Below, piece after piece: positions 43,553 through 54,265 of a stretch of 64,000 nucleotides of DNA (its first letter is position 1; every line of letters begins with the position of its first letter). Location of the stretch: positions 9,255,589-9,319,588 of the forward strand of contig OY294048.1 in assembly GCA_958510825.1 (NCBI GenBank). The letters run 5' to 3'. A program made the translations under genes and the position numbers. The notes under the pieces are model-generated. The model was not told the DNA's origin. It did no database searches and saw nothing but the letters and a program-made list of their open reading frames with translations. The stretch comes from Brachypterus glaber (Eukaryota > Arthropoda > Insecta > Coleoptera > Kateretidae).

Positions 43553-43638
43553 CTATACTACCTTGCTAAGCTGAAAGGTATATCTGTGTATGTTAAACCT
43601 ATGTAGATAGGACCTTTAAGCTTAGCACGGCAGTATAG
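43553..43638. repeat. 86-bp hairpin, copy 2 of the 24497 hairpin
   Basis: It shares TTGCTAAGCTGAAAGGT, GTGTATGTTAAACCTAT and TAGATAGGACCTTT with copy 1. The outer stem is CTATACTACC with GGCAGTATAG, unlike copy 1 but again self-complementary. Confidence 0.75.
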
Positions 43639-43640
43639 TT

Positions 43641-44185
43641 CTATTAGGTTATAAAAAACTTTTATTTGAAATATTTTGTCGTCCTTTTTTTTAATGGTAA
43701 GGAAATTCATAAAAATTCATTAACGTACTAAAAAAGTACCCTCAGTTTACATCGGGAAGTAAGACTCCAAATTAAATCCGTCTAAAGTCTTCACGATGTA
43801 AAAGGAATATGCGGCCTAGTTATTTGGTGTTTCATTTAAGACAATAGGGTATATGGGACAATCGGTATAGTTATAATGGCAAACAAGGCCTTTTTTGCCA
43901 TATGCACACATATACACACTAGCAGTATTGATATCTCATGATCGCAATACCGTTATAGAACCAAACATGAATTCATCTTTTCTCAATGTTTTCGCTGAAC
44001 ACAACTGATTAAACTAGCCATGAATCAAGTTACCGTGCAAATGTTTACGATAGTAATATACTGCTATGCCAGGCAGATTTGACGATTTTCGCTTGTTAAT
44101 TTTTAATAAAACTAAACATTTGCAATTTCCAGCTTGCAAGCATCTTATCAAAACATGTCACTAATTTGTACTGTCATGAAAAGCC
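43641..44185. other. No recognised feature
   Basis: Nothing supported. Confidence 0.35.
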
Positions 44186-44187
44186 TA

Positions 44188-44612
44188 CACGGAAAGAAAT
44201 TAGTGGGCTCTGCACTATACATTATAAGATATTTGGTAACAGTGGCAAATTATAGTGATTTAAGCTATAGATTATAAGGGACACAATAACTAATAATGTT
44301 AAAAATAAATTGGAAACGATTATATATATTACAGACACGATTATATTTATTACAGGCACTATTATAAATTTACAGAAATTTTATTATATTATAAAAATTA
44401 TTAGCACGGACAATAATTAAATCTATTTAAGCTATAAATGCCATACTATTTGTTATATTTTATTATTCACTAAACAATTAAAGTATTTCATATAAATTTT
44501 TACACTGACTGCCATAATTGTAAGAGAAAGCCTTGTATTTATATAATAAGCGATTATAATTTGCTTGGTATGTGTGTTATAGCGCTCCTATCTATAATTT
44601 TTTTTTTCCGTG
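44188..44612. mobile_element. TA-flanked MITE, CACGGAAA ends, 425 bp
   Basis: TA lies at 44186-44187 and 44613-44614. The ends are CACGGAAAGAAATTAG and AATTTTTTTTTTCCGTG. The interior is A/T-rich with repeated TTATAAT/ATTACAG motifs. No ORF. Confidence 0.7.
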
Positions 44613-44729
44613 TATTAGTATTAAATATGGACCCTATATACAGGGTGATTCAGAAATTATGTACAACATTTTAAGGAGTGGTTCTAGATCCAAAAATATA
44701 AAAAAAAATGTCTATAATAGTTATGTTCT

Positions 44730-44835
44730 TAACTAGTGTATTACGTAGCATTTTATCCACACAAAGAATATCAGCCCACGACGCCGTCAGGCCGAGTGGG
44801 CTGATATTGGATAAAATCACGTAATACACGAGTTG
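44730..44835. repeat. Hairpin with TGGGCTGATATT arms
   Basis: CTAGTGTATTACGTAGCATT and AATATCAGCCCAC pair with GTGGGCTGATATT and AAAATCACGTAATACACGAG. It is related in its GTGTATTAC edge to family E. Just upstream, ACAGGGTGATTCAG at 44641 follows a TA and is a TE-end motif without a visible partner. Confidence 0.8.
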
Positions 44836-45282
44836 AGAATTTAATTTTATCCAACACCTTTTATTTTTAAATAAAAATTATGTCAAAAATATTAAGATTA
44901 AGTTTTATTAATACTAAAATAATAGGTAGCCATGGCCTAAGTATGCCTATTAAAAATAAACAATTGCTTGTTTTACATTTCTTACAAACGCCAAAATGGA
45001 CGCGGTGATGACAGAATTTTTAATAAAAACAGTATTTTATTCAAAAACTAAAAAATAATTTGGGGTTTTCTTTAATTTTTATGGTTTAGTTAACCTGCTT
45101 CTATTTATAGAATAGTTATAATACTTAATTAATAGGGTATGTAACTAATTTTGGGTGAGATCAAAAGCTGTACATAAAAGAGTGGGTGAAAAATTTTTTA
45201 GTCACCAGTGGAAAAAAACTCACTTTTGACATTTAAAATAGTGCTCAAAACAAGTGTTTCTGTGAAGGTGTTGGATTAAGGT

Positions 45283-45497
45283 TATAAACGTGAGTTTGAT
45301 TCTCACTGGCGCCGATTTGCCTTTTTCAGTTAATTAATAATTTAAGTTTGGCGAAGGCGTTAGTGAAGCGGACACCCCCTATAAAAACTGGTTCGAAAGT
45401 CAGTATAAGCCGGTGGTTCCCTCTACTACTAGCCCACACAAGTCCTGGACTTAGGGGATGCTTAATTAAGTAGAATAGTACGAGGTTAGACAAACAT
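45283..45497 (+). mobile_element. SINE family 1, copy B
   Basis: It retains the B-box region (GTGAGTTTGATTCTCACTGG) and the full body: GCCGATTTGCCTTTTTCAG, TTTGGCGAAGGCG, AGCCGGTGGTTCCCTCTACT and ACGAGGTTAGACAAAC. The A-box side is missing. It is followed by a (TGTAA)n stretch. The minus-strand ORF 45326-45556 is read through it by chance. Confidence 0.9.
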
Positions 45498-45516
45498 GTA
45501 ATGTAATGTAATGTTA

Positions 45517-46170
45517 TCTCTGGAACCCCATGAACCATAGTAACGATTTTTAGCACGTGATAAAGACTGTCCTTTATGTAACTTTTAATTTAGTAATTTT
45601 AACCAGAGACGTGCAAAATGCAGGGGTGATGTCACTTTTTTCTGTGTATTTTCTCAAATTTCCTTAATAAACTATAATTATTTAATTAGAAATACACAAA
45701 AAAAGGTACTCCTTTTGTAATACCGTAGGGTCAACCGTTTTCGAGAAAATTTGAGTTAAAGCGAAAATTTCACGTTACCAGTATTCAAAACAGGAACTAA
45801 AAAAATGCAAAAATAAAAATTTAAACCCCCCATTTTGCACGTCCCTGGTTAAAATTACCAAATTAAAAATTATATAAAGGATAGACCTTATCAATGTTGG
45901 AACAGGAACTAAAAAAATGCAAAAATAAAAATTTAAACCCCCCATTTTGCACGTCCCTGGTTAAAATTACCAAATTAAAAATTATATAAAGGATAGACCT
46001 TATCAATGTTGGAACAGGAACTAAAAAAATGCAAAAATAAAAATTTAAACCCCCCATTTTGCACGTCCCTGGTTAAAATTACCAAATTAAAAATTATATA
46101 AAGGATAGACCTTATCAATGTTAAGGCATGTGCAAAAAATCGTACTGTAGTTTATGGGGTTCTAGATATA
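45517..46170. mobile_element. Foldback element whose right arm is triplicated
   Basis: Left arm 45517-45625: CTCTGGAACCCC, TTTTAATTTAGTAATTTTAA, CCAGAGACGTGCAAAATG. Right arm: the inverted sequence (CATTTTGCACGTCCCTGG, TTAAAATTACCAAATTAAAA) occurs three times in exact 112-bp units (from 45789, 45901 and 46013), and the outer GGGGTTCTAG appears once at 46157. The extra copies arose after the inverted structure formed. No TSD certain. Confidence 0.88.
45789..46122. repeat. Three 112-bp tandem units
   Basis: Each unit starts AACAGGAACTAAAAAAATGC and contains CCCCCCATTTTGCACGTCCC and GATAGACCTTATCAATGTT. Units are identical or nearly so. Confidence 0.95.
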
Positions 46171-46194
46171 TAAAATAAAAACTACTTCTCAGAT

Positions 46195-46285
46195 GTACCC
46201 TTAGGAGGGTCGTAGCTTCCTTAGGGCTTATTTCCGAACCAACCTTTGTAGGAACTTTTTGTCTTATTTTCGCATGAAGAATCGA
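46195..46285 (-). repeat. Dispersed repeat family H copy
   Basis: GGAGGGTCGTAGCTTCC, CCAACCTTTGTAGGAAC and GCATGAAGAATCGAC match the family in inverse order. Confidence 0.7.
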
Positions 46286-46437
46286 CTATTTTGATTTAAT
46301 TTACCAATTCTGAATCATACTGTATAATATTTTTTATAGGGCTTGAAAAAACTTGCAATTAAGATATTTAAAACTGGATAAATGGGTTAGGGAACGTTCA
46401 AGTATTACGTAACGCAAATTGTACCAAAATTCATGCA

Positions 46438-46585
46438 CTTCATACCCCAGTTCTCGCGTTATTATAGATTATAGAGATTTCATATTTTGGCTACCTTTCC
46501 TAATAGGGGGTGTGTTAGGGGGAGTAGCCAAAATATGAAATCTCTACAGCCTTGAATAACGCGAAAACTGAGCTATGAAAGCTAC
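46438..46585. repeat. Palindromic MITE (TATGAAATCTCTA arms)
   Basis: GTTCTCGCGTTATTATAG and TAGAGATTTCATATTTTGGC pair with GCCAAAATATGAAATCTCTA and TGAATAACGCGAAAAC; outer CTTCATACCCCAG pairs with CTGAGCTATGAAAG. Confidence 0.85.
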
Positions 46586-46722
46586 AAAAATATTTTAGCA
46601 AATATTTTGAAAACAACTTATTTTAGGAAAAGATTGTTTATAACAATATTAAACTTTCATCTGAGCAGCTCAGTAACGGAGCCTCTTAATTCAACCTAGG
46701 TTATTAGCCATGCATATCGTTA

Positions 46723-46931
46723 CACTGATGACAAAAAATTTACGCAGTCGACCGGTCGACTGCTTCGCGACCGTGTAGACCTGAATTGACACGAACGCGT
46801 GTTAAATCGTTTAAAAATGTATGATTTTAACAACGTTTTTCGTAAAGTTTACACAATTTTACACATTTTAACACCTTTCCTTGTCAATTTAGGTCTACAT
46901 GGTCGACTGTGTAAAAAAATTTTCGTCAGTG
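46723..46931. mobile_element. 209-bp TA-flanked MITE (GTCGAC family)
   Basis: TA lies at 46721-46722 and 46932-46933. CACTGATGACAAAAAATTTA then CGCAGTCGACC pairs with GGTCGACTGTGTAAA and AAATTTTCGTCAGTG. The inner block CCTGAATTGACACG is shared with the 17.0-18.2 kb tandem array, which therefore contains a captured copy of this MITE. Confidence 0.88.
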
Positions 46932-47002
46932 TAGACGATTTATCACTTTTATGTCACTGCGCACTGTATCTTAAAAATATAGACAGGAACAGATCTTATC
47001 CC

Positions 47003-47784
47003 ACTGAGAATACAATTTCTATATATGTAGTATGCTGTACTGATAAGTAAAAATACCTTACCCCTACGATGGTTTTTTTTACCCCTCTTTTCTCTAATCT
47101 AAAATCGTGCTTATTGTTTGCTTTTTAATTTATAAAATATAATTTATTTGTGGATTAATACGTTATAATTAAGTGGTATGTGTATTAAGTATAAATTATA
47201 TTCTCTTCCTAAATATCAATTCGTGATACTAGGTTAGGTACCGGTGCTTTTTTTTCAAATTTTACTCATATTAATCCCAATTTTTGGAAAATGCAACTCC
47301 TGCTAAAGCAGTCGTTGCATTTTCGTCATGGGGATTAATATTCGTAAAATTTATGTAAAAAACCACCGATACCTAACCTAGTATCACTTATGATATTACC
47401 CCTGAGAATACAATTTATATATATGTAGTATGCTGTACTGATAAGTGAAAATACCGTACCACTACGATGCTTTTTTTGCCCCTCTTTTCTCTAATCTAAA
47501 ATCGTGCTTATTGTTTGCTTTTTAATTTATAAAATATAATTTATTTGTGGATTATTTGCATTAAATATAAATTATATTCTCTCCCTAAATATCAATTCGT
47601 GATACTAGGTTAGGAACCGTTGCATTTTTTTTTTTAATTTTACTCATATTAATTCCAATTTTTGGAAAATGCAACTCCTGCTAAAGCAGTCGTTGCATTT
47701 TCGTCATTTGGATTAATATTCGTAAAATTTATGTTAAAGACCACCGATACCTAACCTAGTAACACTTATGATATTACCCCTGAA
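47003..47784. repeat. Two direct 390-400-bp units, each with a hairpin
   Basis: CTGAGAATACAATTT at 47003 recurs at 47402 (period 399). Each unit contains GATACTAGGTTAGG ... CCTAACCTAG with a centre AACTCCTGCTAAAGCAGTCG flanked by TGCA pairs, that is, one palindromic MITE duplicated with its flank. Confidence 0.88.
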
Positions 47785-48471
47785 AAGTTTCAAAACTTCT
47801 GTTTTGTAGACCTGTGTCATTATTATTTTCAGAATACAGTTAATCATCAGATGATTGCAATTACTTTATAAATTAGCATTATGATACATATTCAAAAGAT
47901 TTATGGACATTTTAATGCTTAAAGACCTATTAATTATAATTATTATTAAATAGTAAATTTTTAATATATTTTTTATTCAGCTGTCAATAAATTTGGTTTT
48001 AATTGTACGGCGTGGCATAACAAAGCTTTTTTAGATTATAAATATTAAACAAGCCGTGAAGATATGTAATGCTACGCATTCCATTATATACTATTTACGG
48101 TAAATAAAAGATCTTTTTTTAAAAAACGAAAAATAAAAAAAATAAATAAAAAAAAATATTTAAAAAAAAAACTAAAAAATTACAAGTTCGTAACCACTTT
48201 TATCGTCTGATGAATAATTTGGCTGAAAAATGAAAAAAACAATTTCACCTCCAACATGGATGGCTATTTTTAAATTAACTCGATTGTTATTGATATATTA
48301 AAAAAATGATCCAAACAAAAATTGCTGGAAATTTTCTTCTTAACAAAATTAGTTATATGTATTTTTATCGTAGGATGCATATTAAGCGACTAACCCCTAA
48401 AATTCAAGATAGCGGTCACTCCTTACGCAAATCACCCGGTGAAAAACTAACAGGAGTGTTCTGTTACCATC
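47785..48471. other. AT-rich interval
   Basis: Poly-A-rich at 48115-48180. AACAAGCCGTGAAGATATGT at 48050 resembles 32792-32815. No gene; the ORF 48306-48500 crosses into the next element. Confidence 0.4.
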
Positions 48472-48475
48472 CATT

Positions 48476-50308
48476 CACGGTACTCTTGAATGATCAATAG
48501 GTTGAACTAACGTTGCAAAAAAATCTGACCATGGAACATGGTAGTAGAAGGTTCACTTGTTATAGAATCACCGACAGCCAAATCCCAAAAACTTGTTTTT
48601 GGAAAATAATGTTAAATAACCATCTGCAGAGTTCATGGTCAATACAAACTTAAAGTGTGCATTATGTTGCATGATTTTGGTAGTAATTCTCGTGCTGATT
48701 CCGAATATGTTTTAAGTTACTCTCTATCTTTTTCCGTTTTTGAGAGAAAAGCGTATAAAAATCACAAAAATTATTTTTTCGCATGTTTTAATGTAGCCTA
48801 GACATTTTGCTATAAGACAATAAAATAACTTTCTTAGCCTAAATTATTGTCCGATTCTCGTTCTGTATTATTATAAAGGAACATCTCGTCTAACATTTTT
48901 GTGAAAATTTTTAAAATTTTATTATAAACGTGTTTAAATTAAAAAATTAATTATTTTGTTACATAGTGTTCATAATATATCTTTCACTTTGAAAAGTAAT
49001 TGTCAGATGTGTACATAGACGTTCCTAAAGTTATTTTCTATATTTTGCCCAGACAAAAACATTTATTATTATAGATTTCACAGTGTGAAGTATTGAACGA
49101 TGGTTTTTAAATTAAATTAAAAACTCATCAACAATTTACCTCACATCAAAAGTTTTTTACAATATACACGTTTTTTTTATCAAATTCTGAACTACCTTCT
49201 TTCATTTTCTGTATAAAAAATAAATAAAAAATAAAGTAATTAGATTTATATGCTTATGAATTTAAAAACGGCTGCTTGTTTTTTTTTCTAATACATGATA
49301 ATTAAAGCTTAAGCATATAGCATATTATGTCCAAACAAAATAAAATAAATAAATAAATAAATTTTTTAGTTATCCTAAAATGGACTTTTTTACATTTTTT
49401 AAATGAAATTTTCACGCCGCAGGCAGCACAAACTTTTTTTTCTATTATTTTCGTGGTCGCTCATTATCTAAGATAAATTTAAAAGTTATCAGTATAGAAG
49501 CAATTATTTATTTTATATAACCGTAATATAAATTCTTTTTGGCAAAATATCATTCTTAAATCAAATATATAATTATTAAGTTCAAAATACTTACATATAT
49601 GTAAATAATACTGAAGGTAAAAAATAAAAGCCTTCATCAAAATTCAACATTTATTGTTATAACATTATTTCTGACAAATAAGTCAATTTATAACAAGCTA
49701 GTAATAGGTAGGTTAATAGTATTATTAACATTCTCAAGTATTCGGTAAAAATTATTAACGCGCCTCTGTGTTGGACAAATCCATCAAATCTGAAACATCT
49801 GTAATGACACTGATTAACAAAAAAAGTATTTTAATAATAACGCAATTTCAAGGGTGTTTAAATATGTATTTAGATTTACCAAAAGAAAAAAAATCCAAGA
49901 TATTCCTTTGGAACTATAAAGAACGAGAATCGGACTACAATTTAAGCCAAGAAAGTTATTTTATCGTCTTATAACAAAATGTCTAGGCTACATTAAAACA
50001 TGCGAAAAAATATTTTTTGTGATTTTTATAAGCTTTTTTCTCAAAAATGGAAAAAGATAGATAGTAACTTGAAACATATTTGGAATCAGCACGAGAAATA
50101 CTACCAAAATCAAGCAACATAATGTACACTTTAAGTTTGTATTGACCATGAACTCTGCAGACGGTTATTTAACATTATTTTCCAAAAACAAGTTTTTGGG
50201 ATTTGGCTGTCGATGGTTCTGTAACAAGTGAACTTTCTACTACCATGTTCCATGGTCAGATTTTTTTGCCACGTTAGTTTAACCCATTGATCATTCAAGA
50301 GTACCGTG
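48476..50308. mobile_element. 1.83-kb foldback element, arms about 430 bp, TSD CATT
   Basis: The termini are CACGGTACTCTTGAATGATC and GATCATTCAAGAGTACCGTG. The arms (about 48476-48900 and 49880-50308) pair along their length, for example TGACCATGGAACATGGTAGT with ACTACCATGTTCCATGGTCA and AACTTGTTTTTGGAAAATAA with TTATTTTCCAAAAACAAGTT. CATT occurs at 48472-48475 and 50309-50312. CAC ends with a 4-bp TSD fit Chapaev/CMC-type elements (inference). The 1-kb middle is A/T-rich with no transposase; the ORF 49768-49974 lies partly in an arm. Confidence 0.88.
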
Positions 50309-50576
50309 CATTACTTACCTTTAAAATATCAACCCGTGTACATTTATTGCAATTTACATTTATTATTCGACTGGACTAATAAAATAAGTCTCAGCTGAAT
50401 ACAGTATACGACAGAGGTTTGTCGCTTTAATAAGAAAACATGCTGCGTAACCTACAAAGTGTAAGTAATTTTATTTATACTTATAGCAAGTTAAAGTTCC
50501 ATTCAATAATGAAGATTGAAGTCGGTAAAAATATATGGCCATTGTAGTTTAGGACCTGTTATTTTCGGTCAGTGAT

Positions 50577-50873
50577 TTAAAGGGGCAAGGTCATTGGATA
50601 TTTATGAAGGGGATGCATGAATTCGACATGAGTTACCCTAAACTCTTTACGTGTTGTACTTACGCCATTCACAGTGAAATACCAGGGGTTTATTTTTGGA
50701 AGATTTTGGGAGATTTCAATCATAACCCAGAGTGATATTGGCTGTACATTTTCGGGCTTAAAAATAACCCCTTCTCGCATACTGTCCCATATATGGCCCC
50801 TACGGTTTTTTTTTGTATCTCTAGTGCACTCTCTAAAACTTTTACTCATATGCAAACAAATAAAGAATGTCAA
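50577..50873 (-). CDS. Unrecognised 98-codon ORF
   Basis: The ORF has balanced composition for this window (VQPISLWVMIEISQNLPKIN, YFTVNGVSTTRKEFRVTHVE) and ends at TAA at 50577-50579. It starts near 50873 with MTFFICLHMSKSF. I recognise no domain, no splice signal is obvious, and no second copy occurs in the window. It may be a relic of a transposon ORF or chance; the complementary strand is also open (50674-50889), which lowers confidence. Confidence 0.25.
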   Translation of the reverse strand: MTFFICLHMSKSFRECTRDTKKNRRGHIWDSMREGVIFKPENVQPISLWVMIEISQNLPKINPWYFTVNGVSTTRKEFRVTHVEFMHPLHKYPMTLPL

Positions 50874-50879
50874 TTGTCA

Positions 50880-51970
50880 CGTCATATAAGTTATAATATT
50901 TAATTTTTACAAAATTAAATTAAATGTTAATTATGAAAAACGAGCATGAATTGATTTGAGGAGATATTTGAAGATATGATCAGAAATCCTGAAAATTTGT
51001 CGTGATCCACTACTAAAATGTCCTTGTTAAATTATTTTTTGTCAAAATTAATGGGGAGCCCCTAGCTCAAGCAAGAAGCTTATTTGGGGCTCTCCATGAC
51101 TATGTATTTCCAAAATAAATACCAAACGAATAAAGAATCCTTTTATAGACAAATGTAAATAATATAACCTAAATTTATTTTAATGGACTTTAATAAACGT
51201 TTATATCATGGCTGCGGTATGTCAGATATAAAGTACCACGTATACATCTTATGGGAAATGGTCCCGGGTTAAGACCTGAATATGTTTTGGTTCTCAACTG
51301 ACTGAATAAAAGTCTTAATGGGCACCAATCTCTAAGTCTTATAATTATAAAATGCTAGAGTCTACCAAAAATTTTATTAAACGGATCCATTTTCTAATAT
51401 AACTCGTAAACGAAACAAGATATGTATATAGAACTTAAACTAAATTACATAGAATAAAAAAATATTAATTTTAAAAATCAGTGGTGTCCGAAAAAGGGAT
51501 TATTTTTTTTATTTTCCATTTTTACTTAATTGCAGGTACGCCACTGACTCTTCTAAGACTTCAATATTTTGTGCAATATTGAGAACTTTTGTTTTTCGTA
51601 TTTTAGCCCGTCCGATATAAATATCTTGTTTCATTGGCGAGTTATAAAAATAAAAACGTAAAAAAAGAATTCTTGATTTTTTAAAAATATTTTTGCCATT
51701 ATTAGCACGTCAAAATACATAAAATATTTATTTTTCGTAAATATTAAAAAAATCATGCGGGAAGGGGTTAAAAAATCGAGTCCTCATGATAATATATTAT
51801 AATAGTGTTATTATGTAAATATATATTATTATTCTGTAAATAACTATTAACAAGATGGAAGGTAAACCTTCACATTAATTTATATTTAAGCTGTAAAGCC
51901 GAGTTTTAGGCCCTGAATAAGATATGCAAGCCGTGAAATCGTGAACCCAAATTTATTTTAGGTTATAGAA
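50880..51970. other. AT-rich interval
   Basis: A small hairpin GGGGAGCCCC ... GGGGCTCTCC at 51053-51098; GCAGGTACGCCACTGAC at 51533 is a TE-end-like string. No gene. Confidence 0.4.
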
Positions 51971-51979
51971 ACACTGTAA

Positions 51980-53035
51980 AAACTAAACTGAATATTCAGT
52001 TACAAATGCATAGGAAATAAGTTATTAACCTATATAATTGTACTTTGGTTTTTGTTAAAATACGCAACATTTCAAGTCCGTACTTAAATATTAATGTACG
52101 TGACTTTAAAGCTACAGTGCGGTCCAAAAGTCACTCCTCCCTTTTAACTTTTGAACGAGTTGAGATATCGACTTCAAATTTAGAACTCTTAAATAAGACA
52201 ACTTAAACTATCTTTTAGTATATATTTGATATTTTCAGCTCTTAAAATGAGGGCAGGGGGGCACGGGGGGACATTTTTTTAAATAGAAAGGGGGTCGTGT
52301 GATACATTAAAGCTTATAAAATTCTCTATTTAAACTAATAGTTTTAAATTTTTTAAAAATGTTTTTTAAGGTTTTGATTTTTCAATTTTTTGTGCTAAAA
52401 CATTCGATTTTTTAAGTTTTCTTTTTATTAATTTTTATCTATTTATGTCAACTAGAATTAGTTTAAAGTATAATTAACATTTTTTTATGATGAAATCAGG
52501 CATTTAAAAAAAAATATTTGTTTCTTTTTAGAGAAATTTTGACATTAATACCCATTTTCAACCCCATTTTAAACTCGATTTTTTTTTTAATTTAAAAATA
52601 TGGAGTTAAATGGATAATTATATAAGCTTTAAAATGATGTATTACATGACCCCCCTTTCTATTTAAAGAAATGTGCCCTCATGCCCCCTGCCCACATTTT
52701 AAGAGCAGAAAGTATTAAATATATGCTAATAGATAAGTTGTTTTATTTAAAAGTTCCAAATTTGAAGTCGATATCTCAACTGGTTCAAAAGTTAAGAGGG
52801 GGGGGGGTTGACTTTTGGACCGCTCTGTATAGTTAAAAAATTATCCATTTTTAACTAAATATTTAGTTACAAATGGATAGGAAGTTATGATCCTGTACAA
52901 ATGTACTTTAATTTTTGTTAAAAACATCATAGTTCTAGAGTCACGTAATATTTAAGAACGGACATAGAATTTTGCGTCTTTGTAACAAAAACTAAAATAC
53001 AATTGTATAGGCTAGTAACTTCCGATTTCCTATCC
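51980..53035. mobile_element. Composite: inverted-repeat element split by a MITE
   Basis: Left 52013-52112 (ATAATTGTACTTTGGTTTTT, TCCGTACTTAAATATTAATG) has an inverted partner at 52926-53030 (AATATTTAAGAACGGACAT, ACAAAAACTAAAATACAATT) and a partial direct partner at 52863-52925. The MITE at 52115-52827 sits between them, inserted at TA. Confidence 0.65.
52115..52827. mobile_element. TA-flanked foldback MITE, copy 2 (713 bp, intact)
   Basis: TA lies at 52113-52114 and 52828-52829; the ends are CAGTGCGGTCCAAAAGTCAC and ACTTTTGGACCGCTCTG. Arms of about 200 bp include GAGATATCGACTTCAAATTT and AAGACAACTTAAACTATC, with their complements at 52690-52800. This is the reference structure that exposes the solo-LTR insertion in copy 1. 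Confidence 0.92.
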
Positions 53036-53040
53036 ATTTT

Positions 53041-54265
53041 GCTTTCCCATTTTGAAAATTTTTAAATTTTCGGAAAGCCTTGTTTGTTTGTTTGTTTAAC
53101 CTCGTACTATTCTACTTAATTAAGCATCCCCTAAGTCCAGGACTTGTGTGGGCTAGTAGTAGAGGGAACCACCGGCTTATACTGACTTTCGAACCAGTTT
53201 CTAGGGAGTGTCCGTTTCACTTATCGCCTTCACCAAATTTCAATTATTAATTAACTGAAAAAGGCAAATCGGCGCCAGTGAGAATCGAACTCACGATAGT
53301 AGACTTGCTATGCATACGCGCTAGCCACTACGCTATGCCTCCCATACTACGCTATGCCTCCCATTGTATTCGTGCAAAACTTTTCAATTTTTTTTGCGAA
53401 TTTTTGCGTTTTATGTCGATATAAATCAATTTCAAGCAAAAAAAAAGTTGTCGCTGGGTCGATCGGTCGGTCGGTCGATAGGTTTGTCCGGGAAATCTTG
53501 TGGGCAGGATAACTTAAGAACGCTTTAAGTTAGAGAATTGAAATTTGACTTACAGGTATGTTACCAAAAGTTCTCGCTGTTTTTGGTGAACATTGGGGTG
53601 CGGCAAGGGGGGCAAATGGGCAAAAATAATTTTTTTTTAGAAAAATTTGAAAATTGCTATATAGGGGTTTTTGAGGTTGCTGAAATTGAATCTGATAATA
53701 TTTTTTTTTTAACTCCACTCCCAAGGGGGTGAGGAGGTAAATATTTTGAAATATTTTCCTCAAAATTGGTATATAGGGGCTTTTGGGGTTGACAAATTTA
53801 AATCTGAAAATAACTTTTTTTTTAATTTCACCCCCTGAGGGGTGGGGGGTAGTTTTTGTAAAAACTGGTATATTGGGATTTTTGAGGTTTCTGAAAGTGA
53901 ATCTGATATTAAAAAAATTCTAAATCCACCCCCTGAGGAGTGGGGGGTATTTTTCGTGAAACTGGTGTATTGAGGTTTTTAAGGTTGCTGAAAGTGAATC
54001 TGATAATAAAAATATTCTAAATCCATCCTCTGAGGGGTGAGGGGTAGTTTTCGTGAAAGTTGGTATATTGGGGTTTTTGAGGTTGTTGTGAATCTGATTA
54101 TAACAAAATTCTAACTTCACCGCCAAATGGGCAGAGGGTAGTTTTCGTGAAGATTGGTATACTAAGGTTTTTATGGTTGCTGAAAGTGAATGATAATAAA
54201 AAAAAATCATTTTACGCGCGGAGGTGAAAAATGGGAAAGCTCTTTTACTGGGCAGTGTAATTTAC
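53041..54265 (+). repeat. Repeat family A, copy 2, with internal minisatellite
   Basis: It begins GCTTTCCCATTTTGAAAA and ends TGAAAAATGGGAAAGC then TCTTTTACTGGGCAG. The first and last segments are inverted (GCTTTCCCATTTT). It contains a (CGGT)n tract at 53461-53485 and about six degenerate units at 53640-54200 built on CCCCCTGAGGGGTGGGGGGT and GAAAGTGAATCTGATAAT. The small ORFs inside come from these units. A SINE is inserted at 53082. Confidence 0.75.
53082..53364 (-). mobile_element. SINE family 1, copy C (full length, tRNA-like head)
   Basis: The minus strand starts with a tRNA-related head: A box TAGCGTAGTGG (53325-53335) and B box AGTTCGATTCT (53281-53291), the internal Pol III promoter pair. 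It continues through GGCGCCGATTTGCC, the shared body and ACGAGGTTAAACAAAC, and ends in (AAAC)n (53082-53097). The first 19 bp of the head (53346-53364) are a tandem copy of 53327-53345. It interrupts AGCCTT/GTATT of repeat family A, whose empty form is at 20480. Confidence 0.92.

Noticed and set aside
45863..46057. ORF with internally repeated protein segment
   Set aside because: It is produced by the 112-bp tandem units of a foldback arm.
49768..49974. Lysine-rich 68-codon ORF in the large foldback
   Set aside because: It runs from the A/T-rich middle into the right arm; no motif, and the left arm has no matching frame.
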